A DNA stretch of 64,000 nt, from assembly GCA_017744935.1 (NCBI GenBank), contig JAGIAI010000001.1:1-64000 (forward strand), given 5' to 3'. The notes below the pieces were generated by a model. That model did no database searches and had not been told where the DNA came from. It saw only the letters and a program-made list of their open reading frames with translations. This stretch comes from Variovorax sp. (GTDB lineage: Bacteria; Pseudomonadota; Gammaproteobacteria; Burkholderiales; Burkholderiaceae_C). The translations under genes were made by a program, and so were the position numbers. Shown piece by piece: positions 15,690 through 26,135 of this stretch. Every line of letters begins with the position of its first letter. Positions within the stretch are counted from its first letter, which is position 1.

Positions 15690-17387
15690 ATGACGAACGA
15701 CGAAATACTTGCCCAGTTCGGCCCCCGTGAATCCATGGAATACGACGTGGTGGTCGTGGGCGCGGGCCCCGCAGGCCTCTCGACCGCCATCCGGCTGAAG
15801 CAGCTCGCCGCTTCGCATGGCAAGGAAATCTCGGTCGTCGTGCTCGAGAAGGGCTCCGAGCCCGGCGCGCACATCCTCTCGGGCGCGATCATGGATCCGC
15901 GTGCGCTCTACGAGTTGCTCCCCGACTGGGAAGAGATGGGCGCCCCGCTGAACCAGCCGGTCACGCAGGACACCTTCCTGATGCTGACCGAGACCGGCGC
16001 CACGCGCACCCCCAACTTCATGCTGCCCCACAACTTCCACAACGAGGGCAACTACATCGTCAGCCTCGGCAACGTGGTGCGCTGGCTGGCGCAGCAGGCC
16101 GAAGCGCTGGGCGTCGAGATCTTCCCGGGCTTCCCGGCGGCCGAGGTGCTCTACACCGAGGACGGCAAGGTGCGCGGCGTCGCGACCGGCAACATGGGCA
16201 TCGGCAAGGACGGCGAGCCCACCGAGAACTTCCAGCTCGGCATGGAGCTGCTCGGCAAGTACACGATCTTCGCCGAAGGCGCACGCGGCCACCTGGGCCG
16301 CCAGCTCATCGCCAAGTACAAGCTCGACGCCGGCAAGGACCCGCAAAGCTACGGGATCGGCATCAAGGAACTGTGGGAAATCGACCCCGCACGCCACGAG
16401 CCGGGCCTCGCGGTACACACCGCTGGCTGGCCGCTGCCTTCGGACACCTACGGCGGGTCGTTCCTCTATCACGCGGAAAACAACCAGATCGTGGTCGGTT
16501 TCGTGGTCGGCCTCGACTACCAGAACCCGTACCTGAGCCCGTTCGAGGAATTCCAGCGCTTCAAGACCCACCCCAACATCCGCTGGTACTTCGAAGGTCA
16601 GGACAAGGGTCTGAAGGCGCCCAAGCGCCTGAGCTACGGCGCACGCGCGATCACGGCGGGCGGCCTGCTCTCGCTGCCGAAGACGATCTTCCCGGGCGGC
16701 GCGCTGGTCGGCTGCGATGCGGGTTACCTCAACGCCAGCCGGATCAAGGGCAGCCATGCCGCTATCAAGACCGGCATGCTGGCAGCGGAAGCCGCCTACG
16801 ACGCCGTGATGGGCGGCCGTCAGCATGACGAGCTCACCGGCTACCCGGCCGCCTTCGAGCGCAGCTGGCTGCACACCGAGCTGAAGAAGGCGCGCAACTT
16901 CAAGCAGTGGTTCAAGAAGGGCATCGCGGTCGGCACGATCATGACCGGCATCGAGCAGTTCCTGCTGCGCGGCCATGTGCCATGGACCATCCACCGCAAC
17001 CAGCCGGACAACGAGCGGCTCAAGCGCGCATCGGCGTCGAAGAAGATCAACTATCCCAAGCCCGATGGCAAGCTGACCTTCGACCGGCTCTCCTCGGTGT
17101 TCATCAGCAATACCAATCACGAAGAGAACCAGCCGGCACACCTGACGCTGAAGAACGCCGCGGTGCCGACGCAGATCAACCTGCCCGAGTACGCCGGCCC
17201 CGAAGGCCGCTACTGCCCGGCCGGCGTCTACGAGTTCGTGCCGGACGAATCGACCGGCAAGGAGCGGCTGCAGATCAACGCGCAGAACTGCGTGCACTGC
17301 AAGACGTGCGACATCAAGGACCCGACGCAGAACATCGTCTGGGTCACGCCCGAAGGCGGCGGCGGACCGAACTACGTGGGCATGTAA
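15690..17387 (+). CDS. electron transfer flavoprotein-ubiquinone oxidoreductase
   Basis: 565 residues, full length for ETF-QO. The FAD site is VVVVGAGPAGLSTAIRL at about residues 20-36. The middle contains the family's GGLLSLPKTIFPGGALVGCDAGYLN. The C-terminal domain holds the single 4Fe-4S cluster (YCPAGVYEF, then NCVHCKTCDIKDP). The enzyme takes electrons from reduced ETF, loaded by acyl-CoA and other dehydrogenases, to ubiquinone at the inner membrane. It appears monocistronic, ending at a strong bidirectional terminator 43 bp downstream. Confidence 0.96.
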   Translation: MTNDEILAQFGPRESMEYDVVVVGAGPAGLSTAIRLKQLAASHGKEISVVVLEKGSEPGAHILSGAIMDPRALYELLPDWEEMGAPLNQPVTQDTFLMLTETGATRTPNFMLPHNFHNEGNYIVSLGNVVRWLAQQAEALGVEIFPGFPAAEVLYTEDGKVRGVATGNMGIGKDGEPTENFQLGMELLGKYTIFAEGARGHLGRQLIAKYKLDAGKDPQSYGIGIKELWEIDPARHEPGLAVHTAGWPLPSDTYGGSFLYHAENNQIVVGFVVGLDYQNPYLSPFEEFQRFKTHPNIRWYFEGQDKGLKAPKRLSYGARAITAGGLLSLPKTIFPGGALVGCDAGYLNASRIKGSHAAIKTGMLAAEAAYDAVMGGRQHDELTGYPAAFERSWLHTELKKARNFKQWFKKGIAVGTIMTGIEQFLLRGHVPWTIHRNQPDNERLKRASASKKINYPKPDGKLTFDRLSSVFISNTNHEENQPAHLTLKNAAVPTQINLPEYAGPEGRYCPAGVYEFVPDESTGKERLQINAQNCVHCKTCDIKDPTQNIVWVTPEGGGGPNYVGM

Positions 17388-17430
17388 GGCCCGGCATCGC
17401 GCCGCGCGGCGCCGTCCGGTCCATCCCACG

Positions 17431-17456
17431 AAAAAGGCGCCTTGGGCGCCTTTTTC
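17431..17456. terminator. bidirectional intrinsic terminator between ETF-QO and 5-oxoprolinase genes
   Basis: AAAAAGGCGCC pairs with GGCGCCTTTTT around a 3-nt loop, an 11-bp stem with an A-tract before it and a T-tract after it. It can therefore end both the rightward ETF-QO transcript and the leftward 5-oxoprolinase transcript. Confidence 0.92.
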
Positions 17457-17460
17457 GTTC

Positions 17461-20400
17461 TCAGGCCGACGTGGCCTCTCCCCCTCCCCAGCCACCGCCG
17501 CCGGGCGTCTCTATCACGAACACATCGCCTGGCTGCATCCGCACCTGTCCGATGTGGTCCAGCGCCTCGACCGTCCCGTCCGCGCGCTCGACGCGGTTGG
17601 TGCCCACCGCGCCCGCCGATCCGCCGGCGCCCCCGAACGCCCCCTGGGTGCGGCCGTTGCTCAGGATCGACGCGGTCATCGGCGCCAGGAAGCGTATGCG
17701 CCGCACGCCGCCGTCGCCTCCGCGCCAGTGACCCGCGCCGCCCGAGCCGGCCCGGACCCGATAGCTGTCGAGCCGCACGGGAAAGCGGAATTCCAGCACT
17801 TCGGGGTCCGTCAACCGCGAGTTGGTCATGTGTGTCTGGACCACGCTCGTGCCGTCAAAGCCCGGCCCGGCGCCGGCCCCCCCCGAGATCGTCTCGTAGT
17901 ACTGATGATCGCCGTCGCCGAAGGTGAAGTTGTTCATGGTGCACTGGCTCGCCGCCATGACGCCGAGCGCACCGTAGAGCGCGTTGGTCACACAGCTCGA
18001 CGTTTCGACGTTGCCAGCCACCACAGCCGCGGGCGACAGCGGGTTGAGCATGCAGCCCGGCGGCACGATCACCTCGATGGGCTTGAGGCAGCCCGCATTG
18101 AGCGGAATGTCGTCGTCCACCAGCGTGCGGAACACATAGAGCACGGCGGCCATGGTGATCGCACGTGGCGCATTGAAGTTGTTGGGCAGTTGCGCGCTGG
18201 TGCCGGTGAAATCCACCGTGGCAGAGCGCGCCGCGGCATCGACCTTCACACGCACGCGGATGCAGGCGCCGTTGTCGAGCGGCAGCGCGTACTCGCCGTC
18301 CTTCAGCGCGGTGATCACTCGGCGCACCGACTCCTCGGCGTTGTCCTGCACATGGCCCATGTAGGCGGCCACGGTGTCGCGGCCGAACTGCAGGGCCATG
18401 GCCTGCAGTTCCTGCACACCCTTCTCGTTCGCGGCGATCTGGGCGCGCAGGTCGGCCAGGTTTTGCTCGATGTTGCGTGAAGGATGCGGCCCGCTCGCGA
18501 GCAATGCCCGCAGCTCGGCCTCGCGCAGCCGCCCTCTTTCGACCAGCTTGAAGTTGTCGATCAGCACGCCCTCTTCCTCGATGGTCTTCGAGAACGGAGG
18601 CATCGATCCCGGCGTGATGCTGCCCACGTCGGCATGGTGACCGCGCGAGGCGACGTAGAAGGAAGGCCGCGCGTCCGCTGCGTCGAGATAGACCGGCGTC
18701 ACCACCGTGATGTCGGGCAGGTGCGTGCCACCGTGATACGGATCATTGAGCACGTACACATCGCCGGGCGCCATGGACGAATTGCGGTCGATGACGGTCC
18801 GGATGGACTCGCTCATCGAGCCCAGGTGCACCGGCATGTGCGGCGCATTCGCGATCAGGTTGCCCTGCACGTCGAACACCGCACAGGAGAAGTCGAGCCG
18901 TTCCTTGATGTTCACGGAGTAGGCGGTGTTCTGCAGCCGCAGGCCCATCTGCTCCGCGATGTTCATGAAGAGGTTGTTGAACACTTCCAGCATGACCGGA
19001 TCGGCACGGGTGCCCACCGACTGCCCGGCGATGCGCGGCCGCACCCGGTGCAGCGACACGCCGGATACAGACACCCGCGCCTGCCAGCCGGACTCGACCA
19101 CGGTGGTGGCGTTGCGGCCCGCCAGGATGGCCGGACCGTCGATCACGGCACCGGGGCGCAATGCGCTTTCCTCGTGCAGATTGGCGTCGCGCCAGCCGGC
19201 CGGTTGCTCGTCCGCCTCGCAGTACATGCGGACCGCAGTAAGCGGCTCCGGCGTGTGGCGAGTCGCCTCCGAGGCCGGTGCGGTGCCGCCGGGTCGCTCG
19301 CCGGCCCCCGTGGCCTCGACCGTCACCGCCTCGATCACCAGCGCGCGCCCCTCCATCAGGAAGGCGAAGCGGCGGCGATAGGCCTGCTCGAATTCATCGA
19401 GCATCGCGGCCAGGGCCTCGGTCGAGGGTGTCTCCATGGGGAGCAGGCACGCCAGGGCGGTGTCGGTGCCTTCGTACCGCAGTTGCACGCGATGCGTGAC
19501 CTCGATGCAGCCCCGGGCCACGCCTTGGCCTCTCAGTTCTTCCACCGCTCGCGACGCCAGCGACGTTGCCTCCTCTCGCGCCGCCGACAGGCCCTCGGCG
19601 TCGAGCCGGCGCTCAAGCGCGAGTTCACGCATCGCGAGCTGATCGGCCAGGCCCATGCCGAACGCGGACAGCACGCCCGCGAACGGGTGCAGATAGACGC
19701 TGCGCATGCCCAGCGCATCGGCCACGAGGCAGGCATGCTGGCCGCCCGCACCGCCAAAGCACTGCAGGGTGTACTGCGTGACGTCGTATCCCCTGGCCAC
19801 CGAGATGCGCTTGACCGCATTGGCCATGCTTTCCACGGCGATACGCAGCGCACCGCTGGCCACCTGTTCGGCGCTCACCGTACGGCGCGTCGCCTGTGAC
19901 ATCCGATCGGCCATCTCCAAGAAGCCATGCTGAACCGCGGCGAGGTCGAGCGGCTCGTCGGCCCCGGGCCCGAACACATGCGGGAAGTGTGCCGGCTGCA
20001 GCTTGCCGAGCATCACGTTGGCATCGGTCGTGGTCAGCGGCCCGCCGCGGCGATAGCTCGCGGGCCCCGGATTGGCACCGGCCGATTCGGGACCGACGCG
20101 CAATCGCGCCCCATCGAAGCCGATCACCGAGCCGCCGCCGGCCGCCACGGTGTGGATGCTCATCATCGGCGCCCGCATGCGCACCCCGGCCACCTGCGTC
20201 TCGAACGAACGTTCGAACTCGCCCGCGTAGTGCGAGACATCGGTCGAGGTGCCACCCATGTCGAAGCCGATCACGCGCGGGTGCCCGGCGTCGAGCGCGG
20301 TACGCACCATGCCCACGATCCCACCCGCGGGCCCCGAGAGGATCGCGTCCTTGCCCTGGAAGCGGTGGGCCTGCGTCAATCCGCCCGAACTCTGCATGAA

Positions 20401-21132
20401 GAACAGCGGAACGCCAGGCATGTGCTGTGACACCTGGTCGACATAGCGACGCAGGATCGGACTCAGGTACGCATCGACCACCGTGGTGTCGCCGCGCGGC
20501 ACCAGCTTCATGAGCGGGCTGGTCTTGTGCGACACCGACACCTGCGTGAAGCCGACCTCCCGCGCGATGCGCTCGGCCGCTGCCTCGTGCGATGTATGCC
20601 GCCAGCCGTGCATGAAGACGATGGCGCAGGCGCGAAGGCCCTCTTCGAACGCGCCTCGCAGCGCCAGTCGCAAGGCCGGCTCGTCGAGTTTCTGCACGAT
20701 GCCACCCTGCGCATCGATGCGTTCCTCGGCCTCGATCACGCGCCGGTACAGCAGTTCCGGAAGCACGATGCGGCGATCGAACAGGCGCGGCCTCGCTTGC
20801 GTCGCGATACGCAGCGCATCGCGAAAACCCACGGTGGTGACGAGCACCGTCGGTTCACCCTTGCGCTCCAGCAGCGCGTTGGTGGCCACCGTGGTGCCCA
20901 TCTTCACGCACTCGACCCGCTCCGGCGTGATGGCCTCTCCGGCCGCAAGCCCGAGCAACCGTCGGATGCCCTCGACCGCCGCATCGCGGTACTGCTCGGG
21001 GTTCTCCGAAAGGAGCTTGAGCGTGTGCAGGCGCCCTTCGGGATCGCGGCCCACCAGATCGGTGAACGTGCCTCCGCGGTCGATCCAGAACTGCCAGCGG
21101 GAAGAAGAAGAAAAAGAAGTCTGCGTATTCAT
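17461..21132 (-). CDS. 5-oxoprolinase, fused HyuA-HyuB type
   Basis: 1223 residues, matching the eukaryote-like single-chain ATP-dependent 5-oxoprolinase. Hydantoinase A N-terminal domain is at about 14-200 ([20 protein letters not shown]), the A domain at about 215-510 ([39 protein letters not shown]), and the B domain at about 705-1215 ([36 protein letters not shown]). The reaction is ATP-driven opening of 5-oxoproline to glutamate. An N-methylhydantoinase or acetophenone-carboxylase role is possible for this superfamily, but the fused form and the YcsI-like neighbour favour 5-oxoproline. It is last in the LysR/YcsI/MFS cluster and ends at a terminator. Confidence 0.88.
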   Translation of the reverse strand: MNTQTSFSSSSRWQFWIDRGGTFTDLVGRDPEGRLHTLKLLSENPEQYRDAAVEGIRRLLGLAAGEAITPERVECVKMGTTVATNALLERKGEPTVLVTTVGFRDALRIATQARPRLFDRRIVLPELLYRRVIEAEERIDAQGGIVQKLDEPALRLALRGAFEEGLRACAIVFMHGWRHTSHEAAAERIAREVGFTQVSVSHKTSPLMKLVPRGDTTVVDAYLSPILRRYVDQVSQHMPGVPLFFMQSSGGLTQAHRFQGKDAILSGPAGGIVGMVRTALDAGHPRVIGFDMGGTSTDVSHYAGEFERSFETQVAGVRMRAPMMSIHTVAAGGGSVIGFDGARLRVGPESAGANPGPASYRRGGPLTTTDANVMLGKLQPAHFPHVFGPGADEPLDLAAVQHGFLEMADRMSQATRRTVSAEQVASGALRIAVESMANAVKRISVARGYDVTQYTLQCFGGAGGQHACLVADALGMRSVYLHPFAGVLSAFGMGLADQLAMRELALERRLDAEGLSAAREEATSLASRAVEELRGQGVARGCIEVTHRVQLRYEGTDTALACLLPMETPSTEALAAMLDEFEQAYRRRFAFLMEGRALVIEAVTVEATGAGERPGGTAPASEATRHTPEPLTAVRMYCEADEQPAGWRDANLHEESALRPGAVIDGPAILAGRNATTVVESGWQARVSVSGVSLHRVRPRIAGQSVGTRADPVMLEVFNNLFMNIAEQMGLRLQNTAYSVNIKERLDFSCAVFDVQGNLIANAPHMPVHLGSMSESIRTVIDRNSSMAPGDVYVLNDPYHGGTHLPDITVVTPVYLDAADARPSFYVASRGHHADVGSITPGSMPPFSKTIEEEGVLIDNFKLVERGRLREAELRALLASGPHPSRNIEQNLADLRAQIAANEKGVQELQAMALQFGRDTVAAYMGHVQDNAEESVRRVITALKDGEYALPLDNGACIRVRVKVDAAARSATVDFTGTSAQLPNNFNAPRAITMAAVLYVFRTLVDDDIPLNAGCLKPIEVIVPPGCMLNPLSPAAVVAGNVETSSCVTNALYGALGVMAASQCTMNNFTFGDGDHQYYETISGGAGAGPGFDGTSVVQTHMTNSRLTDPEVLEFRFPVRLDSYRVRAGSGGAGHWRGGDGGVRRIRFLAPMTASILSNGRTQGAFGGAGGSAGAVGTNRVERADGTVEALDHIGQVRMQPGDVFVIETPGGGGWGGGEATSA

Positions 21133-21185
21133 GGCAAGGAACTAAAAGGAAAGAATGAGCAAGCCACGCCGCAACGCCACCCCTT

Positions 21186-21283
21186 CCAGGACCACCGCGG
21201 AACCGGCTTCGCCGGGCCGCAGGTGGTGCCCCCTGAAAGGGGGTGGAGAGCGACACGAAGTGCGCGAGCCTGGGGGTGAGCTT
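21186..21283 (-). repeat. structured intergenic repeat, copy 1
   Basis: On the minus strand it begins 4 bp after the MFS stop codon and lies before the 5-oxoprolinase gene. It folds as three hairpins. P1 is a GCG-CAC/GTG-U-CGC stem with an internal loop and GG/CC closing. P2 is CCCCC/GGGGG. P3 is a long stem with outer arms ACCACC/GGTGGT and inner CCGGC-GAA-GCCGG. Three more copies occur near 34.2, 43.65 and 44.6 kb. Confidence 0.85.
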
Positions 21284-21287
21284 TAGC

Positions 21288-22571
21288 TCAGAACTTCCTT
21301 CCGCGAGTCTCGGGAAGGCAGAGAGCCATGACGATCACGACCGCATAGGCGATTGCCGCGCAGATGCCGATCGCGGAGCCCAGCGACAGGCTGGTGCGGT
21401 CACTCAGCAGCCCCACCACGGCCGGGAAGGTGGCGCCGATACCTCGTCCGAAGTTGTAGCAAAAGCCCTGCCCCGAGCCGCGCAGCTCGTTGGGGAACAA
21501 CTCCGCCAGGAAGGCGCCGGAACCGCTGAAGATGCCCGACATGAAGAAGCCGAGCGGAAGGCCGAGCACGAGCATGACGCTGTCGGTGATCGGCAGCAGC
21601 GTGTAGGCATACACAAGCGAACCGGCTCCGATGGCAAACAGGATGAAGGCCAGCTTGCGCCCCAGGCGGTCGGACAGGTAAGCACCGCACAAATAGCCGG
21701 CAAAGGCGCCCACGATGAACATGAACTGGTAGCCGCCCGAGCCGAGCACCGTGAGGTGGCGCTCGTTCTTCAGGAAGGTCGGCAGCCAGACGCCGATCGC
21801 GTAGTAGCCGCCCTGCATCCCGGTGAACATCAGGCTTGCCAGGACGGTGGTGCCGAGGATGCCGGGCTTGAAGATCGCAAGGAAGTTGCCGTTGCGTTCG
21901 CCGCGCGCCACGGCGGCACGGGTCTGCATGTAGACCTCGGGTTCGTGCAGCGAGCGGCGGATGAAAACGATCAGCAGCGCGGGCAGCAGACCCAGCAGGA
22001 ACATCACCCGCCACGAGATCTCCGGTGGCAACAGCGAGAACAGCGCCATCGACACCAGCACCGCCGCGCCCCAGCCGATGGCCCAACTGCTCTGCACCAG
22101 ACCGACGGCCTTGCCGCGGTAGGCGGGCCGGATCATCTCGGCGATCAGCACCGAGCCCACGGCCCATTCGCCGCCGAAGCCGAGGCCTTGCAGCGTCCGG
22201 GCGATGAGCAGTTCCTGCGGCGAGCGCGACAGGCCGCAGGCGAAGGTGAAGATCGCGAACACCAGGATCGTGAGCTGGAGCACGCGCACGCGCCCGAAGC
22301 GGTCGGCCAGCACGCCGGCCATCCAGCCGCCGATCGCGGAGGCGACGAGCGTGGAGGTGCCGATCAGTCCCACCTCGGTCTTGCTCATGCCCCACAGCGA
22401 CAGCAGGATCGGCGTGACCAGCGGCAGGGTGTAGTAGTCGAAGGCATCGACCGCATAGCCGCTGAACGAAGCCGCCAGCGTGCGCTTTTCGTTGCGACTG
22501 AGCGTGTTCAGCCAGCTGCCTTGCGGGGGACTCGCTTCGGCCAGGTCGGTGGCATCGAGCGTGCTCTTCAT
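21288..22571 (-). CDS. MFS transporter, organic anion symporter type
   Basis: 427 residues with about 12 membrane segments. The first cytoplasmic loop has the MFS signature GVLADRFGRVRVLQ (about residues 85-98), and the second half repeats it as LSDRLGRKLAF. The opening SGYAVDAFDYYTLPLVTP with its acidic residue in segment 1 resembles the sialic acid/aromatic acid:H+ symporters (NanT/PcaK group). I chose the ATG at 22571 with GGAGA upstream; a longer frame upstream is antisense noise over the next gene. Within this cluster the likely cargo is 5-oxoproline, D-glutamate or a related acid, which is inference. Confidence 0.88.
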   Translation of the reverse strand: MKSTLDATDLAEASPPQGSWLNTLSRNEKRTLAASFSGYAVDAFDYYTLPLVTPILLSLWGMSKTEVGLIGTSTLVASAIGGWMAGVLADRFGRVRVLQLTILVFAIFTFACGLSRSPQELLIARTLQGLGFGGEWAVGSVLIAEMIRPAYRGKAVGLVQSSWAIGWGAAVLVSMALFSLLPPEISWRVMFLLGLLPALLIVFIRRSLHEPEVYMQTRAAVARGERNGNFLAIFKPGILGTTVLASLMFTGMQGGYYAIGVWLPTFLKNERHLTVLGSGGYQFMFIVGAFAGYLCGAYLSDRLGRKLAFILFAIGAGSLVYAYTLLPITDSVMLVLGLPLGFFMSGIFSGSGAFLAELFPNELRGSGQGFCYNFGRGIGATFPAVVGLLSDRTSLSLGSAIGICAAIAYAVVIVMALCLPETRGRKF

Positions 22572-22611
22572 GGTGTTGTCTCCTGTTGGTGGATGCGAAG
22601 AAAAAGCGGGT

Positions 22612-23427
22612 TCAGAACGCCGCGAGGCGGTGGTGGAGCAGATCGGTGACGAGCATCGCGCCCGGTGCATGGGTGATCGCGAAAGGCAGGCGCGCGGCGG
22701 CCAGCGCCGCCTGGGGCGTGACGCCGCAGGCCCAGAAGACGGGCAACTCGTCGGGCATCCGCTCGACGGCCTCGCCATAGTCCGGGCGGTCGATTGAACG
22801 GATGCCGATAAAAGCCGGATCGCCGATGTGGACCGGCGCGCCATGCACCGCGGGAAAGCGCGAAGTGATCTGGACAGCGCGAATCGCGTCTGCCGCACGC
22901 AGCGGGCGCATCGAAACCACCATCGGGCCATGGAACACGCCGGCGCGCGCGGTCTGGATGTTCGTGCGGTACATGGCGACGTTGCGCCCTTGCGAGACAT
23001 GGCGCAATGCGATGCCTTCAGCCAGCAGCGCATGCTCGAAGGTGAACGAGCAGCCAATGACGAAACTGACCAGATCGTCGGCCCAGAGTGCACGAACATC
23101 GCCGGGCTCATCGACCAACTCGCCGTGGCGCCACACCCTGTAGCGCGGCAGGTCGGAGCGGATGTCGATGTCATGTCCCAGGGCGGGCAGCGACGGGTCG
23201 CCGACTTCCGACACGCCCAGGAGCGGACACGGCTTGGGATTGGCCTGGCAGAAGCGCAGGAAGTCGCCCGCGTGTGCCTGCGGCAGGATCACGAGGTTGC
23301 CTTGCACATGGGCGCTTGCCAGGCCGCTGGTGTGGTTGTTCAGCGCGCCGCTGCGCGCGGCGAGGCGCACGCTCATCGCGGTGCTTGCGCCATCGACTTT
23401 TTCGTTGCGGAGGTCAGAAGGATTCAT
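22612..23427 (-). CDS. YcsI/D-glutamate cyclase family protein (DUF1445 putative hydro-lyase)
   Basis: 271 residues, closely matching Bacillus YcsI by recognisable blocks: [78 protein letters not shown] and [13 protein letters not shown]. The related domain of mammalian DGLUCY converts D-glutamate to 5-oxo-D-proline, and bacterial YcsI genes often neighbour 5-oxoprolinase genes. The co-located fused 5-oxoprolinase fits that pathway. I chose the ATG at 23427 ([10 protein letters not shown]); a longer frame lacks family support. It lies 40 bp upstream of the MFS gene and 52 bp downstream of the LysR gene, all on the same strand. Confidence 0.87.
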   Translation of the reverse strand: MNPSDLRNEKVDGASTAMSVRLAARSGALNNHTSGLASAHVQGNLVILPQAHAGDFLRFCQANPKPCPLLGVSEVGDPSLPALGHDIDIRSDLPRYRVWRHGELVDEPGDVRALWADDLVSFVIGCSFTFEHALLAEGIALRHVSQGRNVAMYRTNIQTARAGVFHGPMVVSMRPLRAADAIRAVQITSRFPAVHGAPVHIGDPAFIGIRSIDRPDYGEAVERMPDELPVFWACGVTPQAALAAARLPFAITHAPGAMLVTDLLHHRLAAF

Positions 23428-23479
23428 GCGGCGGATTGTGGGAATCCGCCGCCCCGAGCGCCAACGCAAAGTTTCTTGC

Positions 23480-24385
23480 TCAGGTCATCGATTTTTTCGA
23501 TGAGCCCGCGCGGTGCGAAGCATGCACCACGGCGGAACCCAGCGCCGCCTCCAGCAAAGGGGACGACGGGTCTTCCCGATAGCTGGCATAGATGGGCAAC
23601 GGCTCCAGGGTGGCGTCGCAAGGCAGCGCGCGCAGTGGGAGCCTGCGCGCCAGCGGTTCCACCACCGCACGCGGCAGGGTCGCGACACCGAATCCGGCTT
23701 CCACGAGCTGCGCCATGGCGGAAATCGAGGAAATCGCATGCACCCTCGGCGCGGGATAGCCGGCCTCGCGGAAGAACTCCAGCAACGCCACATGCGGCTG
23801 CGAACCCCGCTGGAAGGTCAGCAGGTCGAACGAGAGCAGGTCCGCCATCCGGTAGCGACGTCGCAGATGCAGTTCGCGGTGGCCGACGAAGCACATCGGC
23901 ATCGCGGGCACGGCGCGGGTGCGCACGCCGTCACCGGCGGCGGGCAGCGCGGCGAACACGAGGTCCTGCTTGCCGCGCTGAAGCTGGTCGACCAGCACGG
24001 GTGTGGTTTCAACGGTGAGTTCGAGTTCGAAGTCCGGATAGGTCTCCCGCATGTGCTGCAGCCATCCGGTGAGCCAGCTATGCACGACCGACTCGATGGC
24101 GCCGACTCGAAGCACCGTCTCGCGCACGGCGCCCGAGCCCATTTCGGCCTTGATGTGCATCTGCATCTCGAGCAGTCGCTGCGCGAAGGCATGAAAGCGC
24201 TGGCCCGCCACCGTGAGCCGGAACTGCTTGTCGCGCCGGTCGAGCAGCAGCACGCCGAGTTCGCGTTCGAGCGCCGCGATGCGGCTGGACAGCGCCGACT
24301 GGGTGAGGTGCAGCTTTTCGGCGGCGCGCGTGACGCTCTTGAGCGCAACCGCCCAGTGAAAGGCTTCGACGAATCGCAGGTTCAT
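23480..24385 (-). CDS. LysR-family regulator of the 5-oxoproline/D-glutamate cluster
   Basis: 301 residues, standard LysR size. The N-terminal winged helix-turn-helix covers residues 1-60 ([20 protein letters not shown] then [12 protein letters not shown]). The periplasmic-binding-protein-like effector domain covers about 90-290. Unlike most LysR regulators it is not divergent from its presumed targets but lies immediately upstream on the same strand, so it may be the first gene of the operon and control its own expression. The effector is unknown. A pathway intermediate such as 5-oxoproline is plausible from context only. Confidence 0.88.
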   Translation of the reverse strand: MNLRFVEAFHWAVALKSVTRAAEKLHLTQSALSSRIAALERELGVLLLDRRDKQFRLTVAGQRFHAFAQRLLEMQMHIKAEMGSGAVRETVLRVGAIESVVHSWLTGWLQHMRETYPDFELELTVETTPVLVDQLQRGKQDLVFAALPAAGDGVRTRAVPAMPMCFVGHRELHLRRRYRMADLLSFDLLTFQRGSQPHVALLEFFREAGYPAPRVHAISSISAMAQLVEAGFGVATLPRAVVEPLARRLPLRALPCDATLEPLPIYASYREDPSSPLLEAALGSAVVHASHRAGSSKKSMT

Positions 24386-24434
24386 GTCCGGGCTGCTTCG
24401 ATGTCGGGGGGCAAGGTCCCGATCATCGCCCGGA

Positions 24435-25211
24435 TCACTTGCCGATCAACTGGGTCAGTCGGTCGGCCGCGAAGGACTCGTCCTTCGCGGCATCACAAGG
24501 CACGCAATCCTTCTTGCCCGGCTGCTTCGACAGCGTTTCAAGCGCCTGCCACAGCATCGCGATCTGGTGTTCCTGGCTCGCGGTGTGGTCGATGAGGCCC
24601 TTCATGGCCTGGCTCAGGGGATCGTCCTCCAGCGTGACCCCGTAGGCCGAGAACTTCGCGGCCGTGGGTTGCGTCACGTCGGCGCTCTCCCCCGCCTTCG
24701 AAGGAATGATCCGCGCCGGAACGCCCACGGCCGTCGCCCCGGCCGGCACCGGTTTGATCACCACCGCATTGCTACCGATCTTCGCGCCGTCGCCCACGAC
24801 GAAGCCGCCCAGCACCTTCGCACCCGCACTGACGACCACGTTGCGACCCAGCGTCGGATGCCGCTTGGTGCCCTTGTAGAGCGAGGTGCCACCGAGCGTC
24901 ACGCCCTGGTAGATGGTGCAGCCGTCGCCGATTTCCGCGGTTTCACCGACGACGACGCCCATCGCATGATCGAAGAACACGCGTTCGCCGACGATCGCGC
25001 CGGGATGGATCTCGATGCCAGTGAACCAGCGAGAGAACTGGGAGATGAAGCGCCCGACCCACTTGAAGCCGTGGACCCAGAACCAGTGCGCGAACCGGTG
25101 CAGCACGACCGCATGCAGCCCCGGGTAGAGAGTCAGTACTTCCCAGCGCGACCGGGCCGCCGGGTCGCGGTCAAGGATGCACTGGATGTCGGAACGCAGC
25201 CGGGAGAACAT
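24435..25211 (-). CDS. cysE: serine O-acetyltransferase
   Basis: 258 residues. An N-terminal helical domain (MFSRLRSDIQCILDRDPAAR) is followed by a left-handed beta-helix of hexapeptide repeats at about 65-175 (IHPGAIVGERVFFDHAMGVVVGETAEIGDG and VTLGGTSLYKGTKRHPTLG), with the catalytic histidine and aspartate in FFDHAMG. It makes O-acetylserine for cysteine synthesis. The C-terminal tail is about 75 residues longer than in minimal plant-like enzymes and contains CVPCDAAKD. A possible role in cysteine feedback is unproven. It stands alone between the LysR and trmJ genes, and a 10-bp palindrome lies at its promoter. Confidence 0.93.
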   Translation of the reverse strand: MFSRLRSDIQCILDRDPAARSRWEVLTLYPGLHAVVLHRFAHWFWVHGFKWVGRFISQFSRWFTGIEIHPGAIVGERVFFDHAMGVVVGETAEIGDGCTIYQGVTLGGTSLYKGTKRHPTLGRNVVVSAGAKVLGGFVVGDGAKIGSNAVVIKPVPAGATAVGVPARIIPSKAGESADVTQPTAAKFSAYGVTLEDDPLSQAMKGLIDHTASQEHQIAMLWQALETLSKQPGKKDCVPCDAAKDESFAADRLTQLIGK

Positions 25212-25222
25212 CGGTTGTTGTT

Positions 25223-25232
25223 ATATCGATAT
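25223..25232. promoter_or_regulatory. ATATCGATAT palindrome at the cysE promoter
   Basis: A perfect 10-bp palindrome 12 bp before the cysE start codon, in the most AT-rich stretch of the region. On the cysE strand it continues as ATATAAC, so it may overlap a -10 element. An operator is possible but a palindrome this short in AT-rich DNA may be chance. Confidence 0.3.
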
Positions 25233-25260
25233 GGGGCAGGCAGTCTATTCCCGCCCTACT

Positions 25261-26013
25261 TCACTCACGGCGGATGGGGGTTTTGCCCGGTCCGCCACCG
25301 TCTGCGGCGTCCGCCATGGCCTTGGCGATGCCACGCAGGATGTGGATTTCCTCTTGCGTCGGTTGCGCACGGTTGAACAACTGCTGCAGGCGCGGCATGA
25401 GCTTCTTGGGCGCTTGCGGGTCGAGGAAGCCGATGTGTACCAGCGAGCGCTCCCAATGGTCGAGCATGCCCGCGACCGCCTGTGCATCGGCTGCGCGCGC
25501 CGGCACGGTCGCGTCACGGACCGCGAAGCCGCCCAGCGCCTGTCGCCATTCATAGGCGATCACCTGGATCGCCGCACCGAGGTTGAGCGAGCCGAACTCC
25601 GGATCGGTCGGGATGCTGAGTGCGACATTGCAGCGGTACACGTCCTCGTTGCGCATGCCGAAGCGCTCGGAGCCGAAGAGAAAGGCGACATGCTGCGCCT
25701 CGCCCTTCGCCAGCGGTTCGAGGTGTTCGCGCGGGGTCCGCGTCGGGGGGCCGAAGTCGCGCGGCACCATCGCCGTCGCGCAGAGATGCGTGACGCCGTC
25801 CAGCGCCTCATCGAGCGTGTCGACGATGCGCGCATTGGCCAGCACATCCAGCGCACCGCTTGCGCGCTGGATGGTTTCCTCGCGACGCAGCACGTTGGCC
25901 CAGCGGGGCGCAACCAGCACCAGTTCGTCGAAGCCCATGGTCTTCATGGCGCGCGCCGCGGCGCCGACGTTGCCGGCATGGCTGGTCTGGATCAGGATGA
26001 ATCGGGTACGCAT
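25261..26013 (-). CDS. trmJ: tRNA (cytidine/uridine-32-2'-O)-methyltransferase TrmJ
   Basis: 250 residues of the TrmH/SpoU (SPOUT) methyltransferase family. Knot motifs are [14 protein letters not shown] at about residues 13-26, [19 protein letters not shown] (motif 2) and [20 protein letters not shown] (motif 3). The spacing and the N-rich motif 2 match TrmJ, which 2'-O-methylates position 32 of certain tRNAs using S-adenosylmethionine. I chose the ATG at 26013 ([18 protein letters not shown]), the family's usual start; upstream in-frame starts add 39 residues that overlap the suhB promoter. It is divergent from suhB. Confidence 0.93.
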   Translation of the reverse strand: MRTRFILIQTSHAGNVGAAARAMKTMGFDELVLVAPRWANVLRREETIQRASGALDVLANARIVDTLDEALDGVTHLCATAMVPRDFGPPTRTPREHLEPLAKGEAQHVAFLFGSERFGMRNEDVYRCNVALSIPTDPEFGSLNLGAAIQVIAYEWRQALGGFAVRDATVPARAADAQAVAGMLDHWERSLVHIGFLDPQAPKKLMPRLQQLFNRAQPTQEEIHILRGIAKAMADAADGGGPGKTPIRRE

Positions 26014-26135
26014 GGGGACAGCGGAAACGCGGAGCCGGTAAAATCCCCCGATTCTCGCTTCCCGCATCGCCGGGCCGCATTCCCAGGGGGCTACATGCAA
26101 ACGTCGTTGCTCCCATACCGTTCTTCGCACAATTC

